DNA from: Deltaproteobacteria bacterium
GTDB taxonomy: Bacteria; Myxococcota_A; UBA796; SXON01
Assembly (NCBI GenBank): GCA_947484175.1
Contig: CANKOI010000019.1
Span: 1-52,692 of the forward strand
Direction of reading: 5' to 3'
DNA length: 52,692 bases
Below, piece after piece: positions 16,634 through 24,925 of this stretch. Within the stretch, counting starts at the first letter, position 1, and each line of letters begins with the position of its first letter. Below the pieces are notes generated by a model. That model did no database searches, was not told where the DNA came from, and saw nothing but the letters and a program-made list of their open reading frames with translations. Made by a program: the position numbers and the translations under genes.

Positions 16634-16915
16634 GGAGACTTCCCCCGACTCAAGGTGGCCGCCATTCGAAACAGTCGCAACCATTCGTTGCAATCGAAGC
16701 GACGCGGCCACGGCGTTAGGCATGCTTCAATGGGGCCCGGCGTTGGCCACCGGGAAAGGGGGCCGGCTTTCGCAGGATGCCGAAGCCGTTGTCCAGCTTC
16801 AATGGGGGCCGGCCCAACGCCCCGAAGGAGTTACCCGGCGAGGGTGGCCGACCCGGTGAACGGAACATCGCGCCTACGGCCCTCCGGCGCCCCCAGCACC
16901 CACGCTCCACGCTCC
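16634..16915. other. Non-coding stretch with a spaced direct repeat
   Basis: 282 bases upstream of both the antitoxin (-) and the TPR gene (+). I see no credible gene. It must contain the antitoxin promoter. It holds two near-identical 18-base sequences 72 bases apart (see the repeat entry), and further weak partial matches to them. Confidence 0.6.
16724..16813. repeat. Two 18-base direct repeats, 72-base period, CRISPR-like spacing
   Basis: GCTTCAATGGGGCCCGGC (16724-16741) recurs with one change as GCTTCAATGGGGGCCGGC (16796-16813). On the minus strand the copies end in CCCCATTGAAGC, which resembles the 3' end of many CRISPR repeats, and the period of 72 fits a 36-base repeat plus 36-base spacer. 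Similarity beyond the 18 bases is weak, only two copies exist, and no cas gene is in the window. It may be a decayed array end or a chance duplication. Confidence 0.45.
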
Positions 16916-18019
16916 ATGATCCTCCTCCTCCTCGCCTGCTCCGCCCCGCCTCCGGCGCCCCCACCCGCGCCCCCAGGCCCCTGCGCGGTGATGGCCGCGC
17001 CCGCCCCCGGGCCGCTCGCCGCCGACCGTGAGCGCCACGCAGACGACCCCTTCGCGATCGCCGAGACCTTCATCCGCGAGGCACGAATCAGCGGCGACCC
17101 CGGTTTCTACACGCTCGCTGAGAGCGCCGCGGACTGCGCCCTTGAACGCACTCCAGCCCACGCAGCAGCGCAGGAACTGCGCATCCACCTGCTGATCCAG
17201 TTCCACCACTTCGCCGAGGCCGAAGTGGCCGCGCGTGCCCTGGTCAATACAAATGATACATGGCTGACACATGCGCTGCTCGGGGACGCCCTCATGGAGC
17301 AAGGCAAACTCGACGCAGCCGGTGAGACGTATCAGCGTGCGATGGACCTACGCCCCGGCCTCGCCATGTACGACCGTGTGGGCTGGCTACGTTGGCTGTG
17401 GGGCGACACCGAAGGCGCCATCGAGATGCAGAAGCTGGCGGTCGCCGCGGGCAACCCCGGCGACCCGGAGCCACTGGCGTGGGCGCTGGTGCGCCTCGGC
17501 TGGCTGCACGCGCTCGCGGGAAAGCCCGCGCCGGAGCTCGACGAGGCGTTGAAGCTGGTCCCCGACTACAAGCCTGCGCTCTTTGCCCTCGGGCGAGTGC
17601 GCCTGCACGCAGGCGCAGCCGACGCGGCCGTGGCGCTCCGCGCCGCGGGCCCCACCGTCGAGGCAGTCCGCGCGCGCGCGGAGCTCGATCCCACCGCCTC
17701 TGTCGAGGCGGTGCGCTCCCAGGACCCGCGCGGCTACGCCTGCTGGCTCGCGGAGCGCGACCCTGCCGCGGCCGTGGTCCTGTTGACCGAGGAGTGGAAG
17801 GAGCGGCAGGACGCCGTCACGCAGATGGCGTTGGCCTACGCCCGCTTCCGGGCCGGAGAGGACGCTTCCGCCGATGCGCGGTCCGCCCTCGCCACCGGGA
17901 TCGTCGAGCCGCGGGTGCTGTTGCAGGGCGGGTTGATCCTCAACGATCCCGCGCTGCTCGCGCGGGCGGCCGCGTCGGGTCCCGGCCTCCTCCCGTCGGA
18001 GCGAAAACTCCTCCGATGA
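16916..18019 (+). CDS. TPR-containing lipoprotein
   Basis: 367 residues from the ATG at 16916; the open frame extends upstream through the non-coding repeat region but the lipoprotein signal MILLLLACSA (lipobox LLAC) fixes the start. A Pro-rich spacer follows. From about residue 60 the protein is Ala/Leu-rich helical with tetratricopeptide-like units, for example GDALMEQGKLDAAGETYQRA followed by DLRPG and LGWLHALAGKP. TPRs bind partner proteins. The TGA overlaps the ATG of the HupE-like gene (ATGA), so the two are coupled. The specific role is unknown. Confidence 0.78.
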   Translation: MILLLLACSAPPPAPPPAPPGPCAVMAAPAPGPLAADRERHADDPFAIAETFIREARISGDPGFYTLAESAADCALERTPAHAAAQELRIHLLIQFHHFAEAEVAARALVNTNDTWLTHALLGDALMEQGKLDAAGETYQRAMDLRPGLAMYDRVGWLRWLWGDTEGAIEMQKLAVAAGNPGDPEPLAWALVRLGWLHALAGKPAPELDEALKLVPDYKPALFALGRVRLHAGAADAAVALRAAGPTVEAVRARAELDPTASVEAVRSQDPRGYACWLAERDPAAAVVLLTEEWKERQDAVTQMALAYARFRAGEDASADARSALATGIVEPRVLLQGGLILNDPALLARAAASGPGLLPSERKLLR

Positions 18020-18978
18020 TCCTCTGGCTCGTCCCCGAAGTGCTCGCCCACCGGCCAGGCCTCTCCTACGCCCGCATCGACCCCGACGCCCTCACGCTCA
18101 CCTTCGCGCGCCCCGAGCTCGCGAACCACATCCCGATGGAGGACCTCGAGGCGTCGCGGGTGCTGATCGCGGAGCTCACCCTCGACCAGGTGGAGGTGAG
18201 CGCGGGGGGAGTGCGGTGCACGCTTTCCGACCCGACGGTCACCGCCGTGGAGGGCGACGGCGTGGCGATCCGCGCTGCGCTCCTCTGCCCCAGCGGCGAG
18301 GGCCGGTACCGGGCGGGATTTCTCGGCGAGATGGAGCCCGGGCACCGGCACTACGTGGAGGTCGAGGGCGCCGCCGTGGCGATGCTCGATGCGGGCGCAC
18401 CGGAGACTTCGTTCACCGCCGCACAAGGGAGCGTGGCCGGCCGGTTCTTCGGCCTCGGCGTGGAGCACATCTGGACCGGGTACGACCACCTCGCCTTCCT
18501 CTTCGGGCTCCTCCTCACCGCCCGGCGCCTCCGCGACATGCTCGTCATCGTGACCGGGTTCACGGTCGCGCACTCGATCACCCTGACGCTCGCGGCACTT
18601 GGCTACGTCACCCTCCCGCCCGCCCTCGTGGAGCCGGCGATCGCGGCGTCGATCGTGGTCGTGGGCGTCGAGAACTTCTGGCGCCCGCCCGCCAGGCGGC
18701 GGGTGATCCTGACGTTCCTGCTGGGGTTGATCCATGGATTCGGTTTTGCGGGGATGCTCGCCCAGCTCGGCCTGCCGCGCCACGCGCTCGCCACGGCGCT
18801 CGTTTGTTTCAATGGGGGCGTGGAAGTCGGCCAGGCTGCCGTCGTGGCCGTGGTGCTGCCGCTGCTCCTGTGGCTGCGTCGCTACGACTCCTTTGAGAAG
18901 CGGGCCGTCCCCCTCGGATCGGCCGGCCTCGCGCTGGCGGGCCTCTACTGGCTGGTGGAGCGCCTCGTAGGAGTATAG
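18016..18978 (+). CDS. HupE/UreJ-family membrane protein
   Basis: 320 residues. An N-terminal signal (MILWLVPEVLAHRPGLSY) is followed by a beta-rich extracytoplasmic domain of about 125 residues, then from about residue 150 the HupE/UreJ core: GVEHIWTGYDHLAFLFGLLL, TGFTVAHSITLTLA, LIHGFGFAGML and FNGGVEVGQ, spread over about six membrane helices. The His- and Asp-containing motifs in the membrane are typical of this family, whose characterised members are linked to nickel uptake for hydrogenase or urease. No hydrogenase or urease genes are in the window, so the cargo is open. The start overlaps the stop of the TPR lipoprotein gene. Confidence 0.85.
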   Translation: MILWLVPEVLAHRPGLSYARIDPDALTLTFARPELANHIPMEDLEASRVLIAELTLDQVEVSAGGVRCTLSDPTVTAVEGDGVAIRAALLCPSGEGRYRAGFLGEMEPGHRHYVEVEGAAVAMLDAGAPETSFTAAQGSVAGRFFGLGVEHIWTGYDHLAFLFGLLLTARRLRDMLVIVTGFTVAHSITLTLAALGYVTLPPALVEPAIAASIVVVGVENFWRPPARRRVILTFLLGLIHGFGFAGMLAQLGLPRHALATALVCFNGGVEVGQAAVVAVVLPLLLWLRRYDSFEKRAVPLGSAGLALAGLYWLVERLVGV

Positions 18979-18986
18979 GGCTCCGC

Positions 18987-19550
18987 GTGCAATCCTCCAT
19001 TCCCCGCTCCACGCTCCTCGTCGGCCTTGTGGCCCTCGCCCTCGGGATCAGTCTCGTGGCCGTGCTGCTGCGCCCAGCGCCCACCCCCGCCCCGGCCGCG
19101 GCCATCGGGGATGGCTCCCTCCTCGAGCCCGCGCGACCGGGAGACCTCAACCCCATCGCCAAGCGTGTTTTGGACGCAGGGGGGCCCCGAACGCCTACGT
19201 CGTCGAGCGCAGACGGTTCCGCGCGCGCGGTCGCCCGGTTCTCCTTCGCTTGGGACGGCTCACCGGCCTCCGCGTGGAGCTGTGTGGAGGCGGCCACGCA
19301 ACACGCCGCATCGTTCACGGCCGGGGATCCACCGCCGTGCGCGGGGGTCGGAGAGCGCAAGGTGGATGGCTTTGTGGTCGTGACCCGCCAGCGCTCGGGC
19401 GCGGCCGAAAAGTCCACATCGTCGTGCCGCGCCCTGCTCGACGTCACCATCGACGGCAAGCGCGTTCGTGTCGGCACGGAAGCCGTTCCCGGCTGTGGCG
19501 GCCTGCTCGACGCAGCCAAGGCCGAGTTCACGCCCGTCTTCGCTGGCTAA
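18987..19550 (+). CDS. Membrane-anchored small protein, unknown
   Basis: 187 residues starting with GTG at 18987, eight bases after the HupE-like gene. One N-terminal hydrophobic helix (about 9-28) is followed by a Pro/Ala linker and a domain of about 120 residues with four cysteines (SCVE, PPCAG, SSCRA, VPGCGG) that may form two disulfides outside the cytoplasm. No family is recognised. It is the last gene of the TPR-HupE set, and a hairpin terminator follows. Confidence 0.65.
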   Translation: MQSSIPRSTLLVGLVALALGISLVAVLLRPAPTPAPAAAIGDGSLLEPARPGDLNPIAKRVLDAGGPRTPTSSSADGSARAVARFSFAWDGSPASAWSCVEAATQHAASFTAGDPPPCAGVGERKVDGFVVVTRQRSGAAEKSTSSCRALLDVTIDGKRVRVGTEAVPGCGGLLDAAKAEFTPVFAG

Positions 19551-19556
19551 CGCAAG

Positions 19557-19583
19557 AAGGCGCCGGGCTGAGCCCGACGCCTT
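19557..19583. terminator. Hairpin terminator between convergent genes
   Basis: AAGGCG-C-CGGGCT GA GCCCG-A-CGCCTT forms an 11-13 base-pair stem with one mismatch and a tiny loop. It sits 6 bases after the upstream stop and 19 bases before the convergent stop, so it can serve both strands. The symmetric AAGG/CCTT edges give only a weak T-tract. Confidence 0.7.
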
Positions 19584-19602
19584 CGTCGATCAGGCCCGTA
19601 GG

Positions 19603-21000
19603 CTAGAGTTCGTCGTGCGCGCCTTCCGGGTGGTCGTCGCCCGCCCAGGGGTCGCCGAGGAAGGGGAAGCTGTCGAGGTACGAAAGCCCGGAGGAGTCGA
19701 CGCCGTCGACCACCGCGAAGCCCTCTCCCGAGCCGGCGAGGCCGCCGCACACGGCGCCGAGCGCCACGTCGACCACGTCGTCTTCCACGTTGCGCCCGTC
19801 CGGCCACTGGCCGAACCCGTCGCCTTCAAGGTTCACCCGCAGCGCTTCGAAGGCGCCGAAGCTCTTGCCCGCCTCACCGGGAATGGAGCCGCCCAGCGCG
19901 TAGTCGTCCGGCATGGTGCCGAGGGCGGGGTGCCCGGTGAGGAACGCGAGGATCAGGTCCTCGCGGCCGCCTAGCCCGAGCCCGGCGTCGAAGCTGCTGG
20001 GGCAGGTCGTTCCCAACACCACGTTCATGTACGCGCCCAGCACCGACGTCTGCACGTAGGACAGGAACTGGATGTCGTCGCGCGGGTGCGCCGAGCTGAA
20101 GATGTCCTTCTGGGCGACCGGAAGCACGACCTCATTGACCAGAGGGTTGCCGAGTCGCGACACCTGCACCCACGGCCCACGGCTGCCGGAGTCCACGCCG
20201 TTGGCGCGGCGTACCGTCACCGAACGGCGCGAAGTGGTCGCCCACGCGGCCACGATGCTGTTCTTGTTGGCGGAGGTGGCGGCGAGCCCGTCCTTCGTGA
20301 GCGAGGTGATGGGCACCTCGATCGCAAAGCTGTGAACGTTGTAGCCCAAGAGGGTGTTCTGGTTGGCCGTGCCGTCGAGGCCCGCGAGGTTCAGTAGGTC
20401 GAAGGTACGCTCGAGATCAACGTAGAAGCCTTCCTGGCGAGGGCCCGCAAAGAAGCGGTAGTCGCCCGAGCTTTCGATGTTCGCCGTGGTGATGCTGCCC
20501 GGCGTGGAGCCTTCCGGGTTGTACCCGTCGGAGCCGCTCTGGGTGCCGACGTTGATCGGCGCCGTGTCGCCGACGCTTAGGATGGTCGAAGCCACGCCGT
20601 CGTCTACGCGGGTGACGCTGTAGGACTGGTGGTGGTACACGCTGCCCGCGGTGCCGACCGGGCCGATGTTGTAGATGAACGTCTCCAGCCCGAACGCATC
20701 GGTAGCATCGTAGCTGGTCTCAAAGCGCGCTTGGAAGACGATGTCCTCCTCGCCATCGCCCTCGTTGTCGATGTTGATGGCGTACATCACGTTGTCGTCG
20801 AACCGGTGGAAGTTCGGACCGCCGCCGGGCGCCTCCAACGGGTTGACGTTGAGGATGAAGACGACGTTGTCCGGGTTCTCCGGGCTGATGAACGCGTAGA
20901 AGTCGGTGATGTCGGCCGACGGGTCGAGCGCGATGGCCGGCGCCTCGCGGTGGGAGGAGGCGTGCGCGTGAAACGCGAGCAGCATGAGAGTGGTAAGCAT
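19603..21000 (-). CDS. Exported DUF4331 protein
   Basis: 465 residues from the ATG at 21000, with AGAGG just upstream; the open frame extends further but the signal peptide MLTTLMLLAFHAHA starts here. The mature protein begins SSHREAPAIALDPSADITDFYAF, the hallmark of DUF4331, and keeps later family segments such as FHRFDDNVMYAINI, NVHSFAIEVP and RRANGVD. The function of DUF4331 proteins is not established; they are secreted and often co-occur with lipoproteins. It is downstream of, and 28 bases from, a beta-propeller-like lipoprotein, forming a two-gene operon that ends at the hairpin 19557-19583. Confidence 0.88.
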   Translation of the reverse strand: MLTTLMLLAFHAHASSHREAPAIALDPSADITDFYAFISPENPDNVVFILNVNPLEAPGGGPNFHRFDDNVMYAINIDNEGDGEEDIVFQARFETSYDATDAFGLETFIYNIGPVGTAGSVYHHQSYSVTRVDDGVASTILSVGDTAPINVGTQSGSDGYNPEGSTPGSITTANIESSGDYRFFAGPRQEGFYVDLERTFDLLNLAGLDGTANQNTLLGYNVHSFAIEVPITSLTKDGLAATSANKNSIVAAWATTSRRSVTVRRANGVDSGSRGPWVQVSRLGNPLVNEVVLPVAQKDIFSSAHPRDDIQFLSYVQTSVLGAYMNVVLGTTCPSSFDAGLGLGGREDLILAFLTGHPALGTMPDDYALGGSIPGEAGKSFGAFEALRVNLEGDGFGQWPDGRNVEDDVVDVALGAVCGGLAGSGEGFAVVDGVDSSGLSYLDSFPFLGDPWAGDDHPEGAHDEL

Positions 21001-21028
21001 GGAACCTCTGATCTTGAAAGGGGGGAGT

Positions 21029-22093
21029 TTAGTAGGTGAGGACGAACACGTCGGTGCTCGCGGCCCCGGAGGACTCCCCGAGGTACACCGTGTCCGTGAG
21101 GGCCGAGACACCCGTGGGCATGTCGATCAGTCCGAGGGTGTCGATGACTTCGAAGCCCGACGCATCCGTGGCGAGGGCGAGCAGGCTGGGCGCGCCGATG
21201 GTGGAGATGTAGACGTAGGCGTCGTCTCCATCCACACCCAACCCGCCCGGGAAGTTCAGATCGAACCCCGAGTGGATCTCGGTGTTCGTGAACCCCGGCG
21301 TGTCGAAGGCGAACACCGTGCCCTTGCCGTCGGCGGCGAGGGAGTCGAGCACGTACAGCGTCGTGCCGTCGAAGTTGTGATCCAGCTGCAGGGGATCGAC
21401 GAGCGGATCGCCCGAGTGCACCACGGCAGCGGCACCGCCGGACAGGGTCACCTCGAAGATGGCCGCCTCGCCGTCGGTGGTGAAGCCGGAGACGTACGCC
21501 ATCGTTCCGCCGAGGGCGAGGGTGATGTCGCCCGGCAGGTCGATCTGCCCCGAGACCCCGATCTCCGTGGGAGAACCGCCCGACGCCGCGAGCGCATACA
21601 CGCCCCCGTTGGTGACGCCGTCTGCGCTCGCCGAAGCAACGTCCGACACGTACAGTGTCGTGCCGTCGTCCGAGAGCGCGATTCCGCTGGGCAGCACCAG
21701 CGGGTCGCCCGAGTACAACTCGGTCACCACGCCGGTCGCCATGTCGATCGACACGACCGCGGCGTCGCCGGAGGCATTGAAGCCCGCGGCGTAGAGCGCC
21801 GTGTCGGTGGCGACGAGGTCGGCCACCTGAGCAAAGTCGCCCGAGCCCGGAATCGCCGCGAACACGGGGTCCACTTCCTCGGCGGTGTCGCCGGTGTCCT
21901 CCGCGGTGTCGCCGGTCTCCCCGCCGCCCGTATCGGTGTCGGTGTCGCCGCCGGTGTCGGTATCGCCGCCGGTATCGCCGGTGTCCGTGTCGACGGGCTC
22001 ACCGGTCTCGATGGGGTCGTCGTCTTTTCCTTCGTCGGGAACGGGGCATCCGATCAGCAGAAGTGCCCCGAGCAGGGGGGTCAGGCTCTTCAT
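21029..22093 (-). CDS. Lipoprotein with Asp-Thr linker and beta-propeller-like domain
   Basis: 354 residues from the ATG at 22093, preceded by GGAGAG. The signal MKSLTPLLGALLLIGC ends in a lipobox (IGC). A linker of Asp, Thr, Glu and Gly (about residues 20-70) follows. The rest is made of repeated beta units such as PSGIALSDDGTTLYVSD, LPGDITLALGGTMAYVSG and PGGLGVDGDDAYVYIS, typical of NHL/SMP-30-type propellers that bind ligands or proteins. No catalytic site is recognised. It leads the operon with the DUF4331 gene. Confidence 0.8.
   Translation of the reverse strand: MKSLTPLLGALLLIGCPVPDEGKDDDPIETGEPVDTDTGDTGGDTDTGGDTDTDTGGGETGDTAEDTGDTAEEVDPVFAAIPGSGDFAQVADLVATDTALYAAGFNASGDAAVVSIDMATGVVTELYSGDPLVLPSGIALSDDGTTLYVSDVASASADGVTNGGVYALAASGGSPTEIGVSGQIDLPGDITLALGGTMAYVSGFTTDGEAAIFEVTLSGGAAAVVHSGDPLVDPLQLDHNFDGTTLYVLDSLAADGKGTVFAFDTPGFTNTEIHSGFDLNFPGGLGVDGDDAYVYISTIGAPSLLALATDASGFEVIDTLGLIDMPTGVSALTDTVYLGESSGAASTDVFVLTY
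21877..22010 (-). repeat. Asp-Thr/Gly-Asp coding repeat
   Basis: A low-complexity tract of GAC, ACC and GGC codons (read on the minus strand) in the lipoprotein gene above. It encodes the acidic linker after the lipid anchor and is prone to slippage in multiples of three or six bases. Confidence 0.88.
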
Positions 22094-22389
22094 CGTTCGA
22101 CTCTCCTTCGTGGCTGTGAGCCACTCGGCCGCGCCCGCCCTTCTCCTCGTGGAGTCGGGGGGGCGAGTGGGGAGCCTACGTGAGAAGCCGCCCCACCGGA
22201 TCGGCAGGGGCAAACAGCGGTTCGACGCGCACGGATCCGGCGTTCACAACACAACAGCCTTCAATGGGCTTAAAATCGATCTTAGACGTCATGCAAAAAA
22301 TCCGTTCGCGGTACACACCCACGGAATCGACCGTTGCGCGCCCCCGAGGATGCCGCGCGAACATCCCATTTCGGGCTAAGCATGCACCC
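22094..22389. promoter_or_regulatory. Divergent intergenic region with an AT-rich island
   Basis: 296 bases between two divergent genes. I see no convincing gene. Bases about 22240-22312 are clearly richer in A and T than anything else nearby, including TTAAAATCGATCTTAGA and a run of six A (22294-22299). This is a likely site for promoters or protein binding. A minus-strand 38-codon frame from about 22291 was considered and not called, because it has no ribosome site. Confidence 0.45.
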
Positions 22390-22815
22390 ATGATCCCTCC
22401 CTCCCATCACGGCCGCTTCGAAGGTTCCAACCGCCTGTGGTTCATGCCCGGCACTCCCGCCCACGTATCGGCAGGCGCGCTCGTCATCTCGGCCAACGAG
22501 GTGTGCGTGAGCTGGGCTCACGAAGGCGTGGCGAAGGAGGGCGTGATCGCGCTCCGCGGGCCCGCTCAGTCGTGCCGGGGCGACTACACCGACACGTTCC
22601 ACGCCGTCAGCGCGCTGGTGCTCCACGGCCACGTGCAGGGGCAGTCCGTTGCGCTGTACACGACCTACCCGGCCGGCGATGGCTCGCCAGACTGGGGGTG
22701 GCGCATCGTGCTCGACTGGTGCGACCCGGAAGGGTTCAGCGTGCGCATGTTCAACGTGCTGCCTGATGGCAGGGAAGCGCTCGCGGTCGACCTGCGCGGC
22801 GAGCGGCGGCCCTGA
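22390..22815 (+). CDS. Small soluble protein, unknown
   Basis: 141 residues from the ATG at 22390. The open frame continues upstream into the AT-rich island, but codon choice becomes typical only from about here. There is no signal peptide or membrane helix. The sequence is beta-rich (for example GRFEGSNRLWF, VCVSWAHEGVAKEGVIALRG and FSVRMFNVLPDG) and has an early FEGxNRLWF motif, which suggests a small barrel or lipocalin-like fold; that is only a guess. Its stop lies 16 bases from the stop of the convergent operon. Confidence 0.7.
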   Translation: MIPPSHHGRFEGSNRLWFMPGTPAHVSAGALVISANEVCVSWAHEGVAKEGVIALRGPAQSCRGDYTDTFHAVSALVLHGHVQGQSVALYTTYPAGDGSPDWGWRIVLDWCDPEGFSVRMFNVLPDGREALAVDLRGERRP

Positions 22816-22831
22816 CGATCGAGGCGCCTGC

Positions 22832-23359
22832 TCAGCCCTCCGCGAGCAAGCGCGCCCAGGGCAACACGCAGAACCCCTTCGAAACGGCATCCGCCCAACG
22901 CACCCGCAGCACGTCCAGGCCGCGCACCCCCGCGCCGAGATCGGTGTGGTACCCGCAGCCCGTGTAGGCGGCGGCGCGAACCCCGGTTCCGGGCTGTTGT
23001 TCGGGCGCGGCGCACACCGGCACCCCGGCAACCACGGTGCCCGGCTCGCCATCCATCTCGCGGCAGAGTTGGGTGCGGGCGACCTCGAAGACCGTGACCT
23101 TGTACTCGGCACGAGCGGGCTGAGTGCGGCGCAAGAGACCGAGACCCCGGAGTACCCGCGTGCCGTCGCGGTCGCTGCTGGCGACGAGTGCCCGCAATTT
23201 GCTCAACTCCACCACCTCCAGCCAGCTGTCGTTTCCCGCTGTGGCCCGCAGCCGGCTCACCCAGGCCACCTGCGCGGCCTCGGGAACCTCTGACAGCGGC
23301 TCGCAGCCTCGGGCCGGGGAGGCGAACAGGACCGCCGCGAGCAGCAGCGGGCCCGTCAC
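22832..23359 (-). CDS. Secreted protein, unknown
   Basis: 175 residues. The GTG start at 23359 overlaps the TGA of nagZ (GTGA). A signal peptide (TGPLLLAAVLFASPARG, cleavage before CEPL) leads to a mature domain of about 155 residues with several cysteines (GCEPL, QLCRE, VPVCAA, YTGCGYH, FCVLPW). No family is recognised. Coupling to nagZ suggests an envelope role, but the sequence does not show one. Confidence 0.72.
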   Translation of the reverse strand: MTGPLLLAAVLFASPARGCEPLSEVPEAAQVAWVSRLRATAGNDSWLEVVELSKLRALVASSDRDGTRVLRGLGLLRRTQPARAEYKVTVFEVARTQLCREMDGEPGTVVAGVPVCAAPEQQPGTGVRAAAYTGCGYHTDLGAGVRGLDVLRVRWADAVSKGFCVLPWARLLAEG

Positions 23360-24465
23360 GACTGCGCTCCCCGCGCACTCACGAGGAGCGCGAGGTCGGC
23401 GTGCTCGCGGCAGCCTAAGACCGACAGCTCCGGCCGCGGCGGCGGGTCTTTCAGGAAACGCTCCCGCAGGGTGTTCCAGCGCCGCACGCTATCGATCGCG
23501 GCGTCTTCCTGCTGTTTGTCGGCTTCTTGCAGGTGCACTAGAATCTCGAATCCGTCGAGCACCAGCTCCGGCTCCTTGCAGAAGAGGAAGCTGTCCACAC
23601 CCGCCAGCGAGGCCTCCGCGAGCTGCAACTCCAGCGGGTAGCGCCCGCGAACCGCCTTCATTTCCATGTCGTCCGAAAAAATGACGCCGCGGTAGGCGAA
23701 TCGTTCACGCAGGATCGCGCGCACGATGCGGGCGGACATCGTCGCTGGGCGGTCTTCGTCTAAGGTGGGAAAGAGTACGTGCGCGGTCATGACGGAGCCG
23801 ACGCCCGCCCGGATCGCCGCCTCGAAGGGCGGCAGTTCGGTCTCGTCGATATCCGGCGGGTCCTTCTCCACGACAGGGAGGTCGAGATGACTGTCTACCG
23901 ACGTGTCGCCGTGGCCCGGGAAGTGTTTGGCGCAGGCGATGCAGCCTTCGTCCTGCATCCCGTGGATGAACGCCCAGACGTGCCGAGCCACCGCCCCGGA
24001 TTCACTCCCGAAGCTGCGGTCGCCGATCACGGGGTTCTTGGGGTTGCTGTCCACGTCGGCCACCGGCGCGAAGTCCAGATCAAAACCAAGGGCCCGCACC
24101 TCGCGGGCAATGGCCGCGCCCACCTCGCGGGTGAGGTCGAGGTCGGCCACGTTGCCCACGTGACGCATCGGCGGCCAGCGTGTGGCGGGCTCGCGAACGC
24201 GCTGCACCCTCCCGCCTTCTTGGTCTACGGTGCGGATCGGCGGCACCTCCGCAGGGAGTAGCGACGCCAGCTCACGATTCAGCTCCAACACCTGGCGGGG
24301 CTCCTCGACGTTCCGCCCGAAAAGCACAAAGCCCCCCGGCCGCACCTCCTCGATCAGCCTCCGCTCCTCCTCCGTGACCCTCGGCCCCGCCAAGCCCATC
24401 ACGATGCGCTGCCCCGCGCGACGCTTCCGGTCGGCGGTGCTGGTGGTGATGCCGACGACGTTCAT
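23356..24465 (-). CDS. nagZ: Beta-N-acetylhexosaminidase NagZ (glycoside hydrolase family 3)
   Basis: 369 residues. The family pattern is complete: GGFVLFGRN, VDQEGGRVQR, FDLDFAPVADVD, KHFPGHGDTSVDSH (the His-Asp acid/base loop) and VIFSDDMEMKAV with the nucleophile Asp. NagZ removes N-acetylglucosamine from muropeptide fragments in the cytoplasm during peptidoglycan recycling. There is no signal peptide, as expected. About 30 extra residues at the C-terminus are not typical of the core. The ATG overlaps the stop of the epimerase gene (ATGA), and its own stop overlaps the next start, so three genes are coupled. Confidence 0.93.
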   Translation of the reverse strand: MNVVGITTSTADRKRRAGQRIVMGLAGPRVTEEERRLIEEVRPGGFVLFGRNVEEPRQVLELNRELASLLPAEVPPIRTVDQEGGRVQRVREPATRWPPMRHVGNVADLDLTREVGAAIAREVRALGFDLDFAPVADVDSNPKNPVIGDRSFGSESGAVARHVWAFIHGMQDEGCIACAKHFPGHGDTSVDSHLDLPVVEKDPPDIDETELPPFEAAIRAGVGSVMTAHVLFPTLDEDRPATMSARIVRAILRERFAYRGVIFSDDMEMKAVRGRYPLELQLAEASLAGVDSFLFCKEPELVLDGFEILVHLQEADKQQEDAAIDSVRRWNTLRERFLKDPPPRPELSVLGCREHADLALLVSARGAQS

Positions 24466-24875
24466 TCCGGGAACGACGGCGGCTGCGACAGCTCGATGAG
24501 CACGCCCTCGCAGGAGCGCGGGTGCGCAAAAATCACGCGGCAGCCATGGGCGCCCGCCTTCGGCGCATCAGAGAGGAACTGCCAGCCCTTCGCGCGGAGC
24601 CGGGCCACATCGGCTTCGATGTCGTCGGTCGAGAAGCAAAGGTGGTGCAACCCACCCCCACGCTTCTCCAGAAACTTGGCGATCGGCCCCTGCCCTGCCA
24701 TCGGGTGCACCAGCTCGATGCGGGTGCCCTCCACCGGCAGAAAGGCGGTGGAGGTGGTCTCTGAGGGCACGTCCTCCGTGCCCGCGAGAGGGAGCCCAAG
24801 GTCTTCCGAGAACCGTGCGATGGCCCGCGCAAGGTCGGGAACCGCCACCGCCACGTGGTCGAGCCTGCGAATCAT
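24462..24875 (-). CDS. mce: Methylmalonyl-CoA epimerase
   Basis: 137 residues from the ATG at 24875; a GTG three codons upstream is possible. It is a vicinal-oxygen-chelate protein with the epimerase pattern: LDHVAVAVPDL (metal His), LVHPMAGQGPIAKFLEKRGGGLHHLCF (metal His and substrate loop), and VLIELSQ (metal Glu). It interconverts (2R)- and (2S)-methylmalonyl-CoA in propionate and odd-chain or branched amino-acid breakdown. The mutase genes are not in this window. It is first in the operon with nagZ, a link that looks positional rather than metabolic. Confidence 0.92.
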   Translation of the reverse strand: MIRRLDHVAVAVPDLARAIARFSEDLGLPLAGTEDVPSETTSTAFLPVEGTRIELVHPMAGQGPIAKFLEKRGGGLHHLCFSTDDIEADVARLRAKGWQFLSDAPKAGAHGCRVIFAHPRSCEGVLIELSQPPSFPE

Positions 24876-24925
24876 GCCGGCCACATACCCCGTGCATGCT
24901 ACGCTCGGCCGTCTCAGGAGAGAAC

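Noticed and set aside
18800..18830. TTTCAATGGGGGCG in the HupE-like gene as a third copy of the CRISPR-like motif
   Set aside because: It encodes the conserved FNGGVE motif, so the match is explained by the protein.
22176..22291. A 38-codon minus-strand frame (MTSKIDFKPIEG...) in the AT-rich island
   Set aside because: No ribosome site, atypical codon use and no recognisable domain; it is noted only as part of the island.
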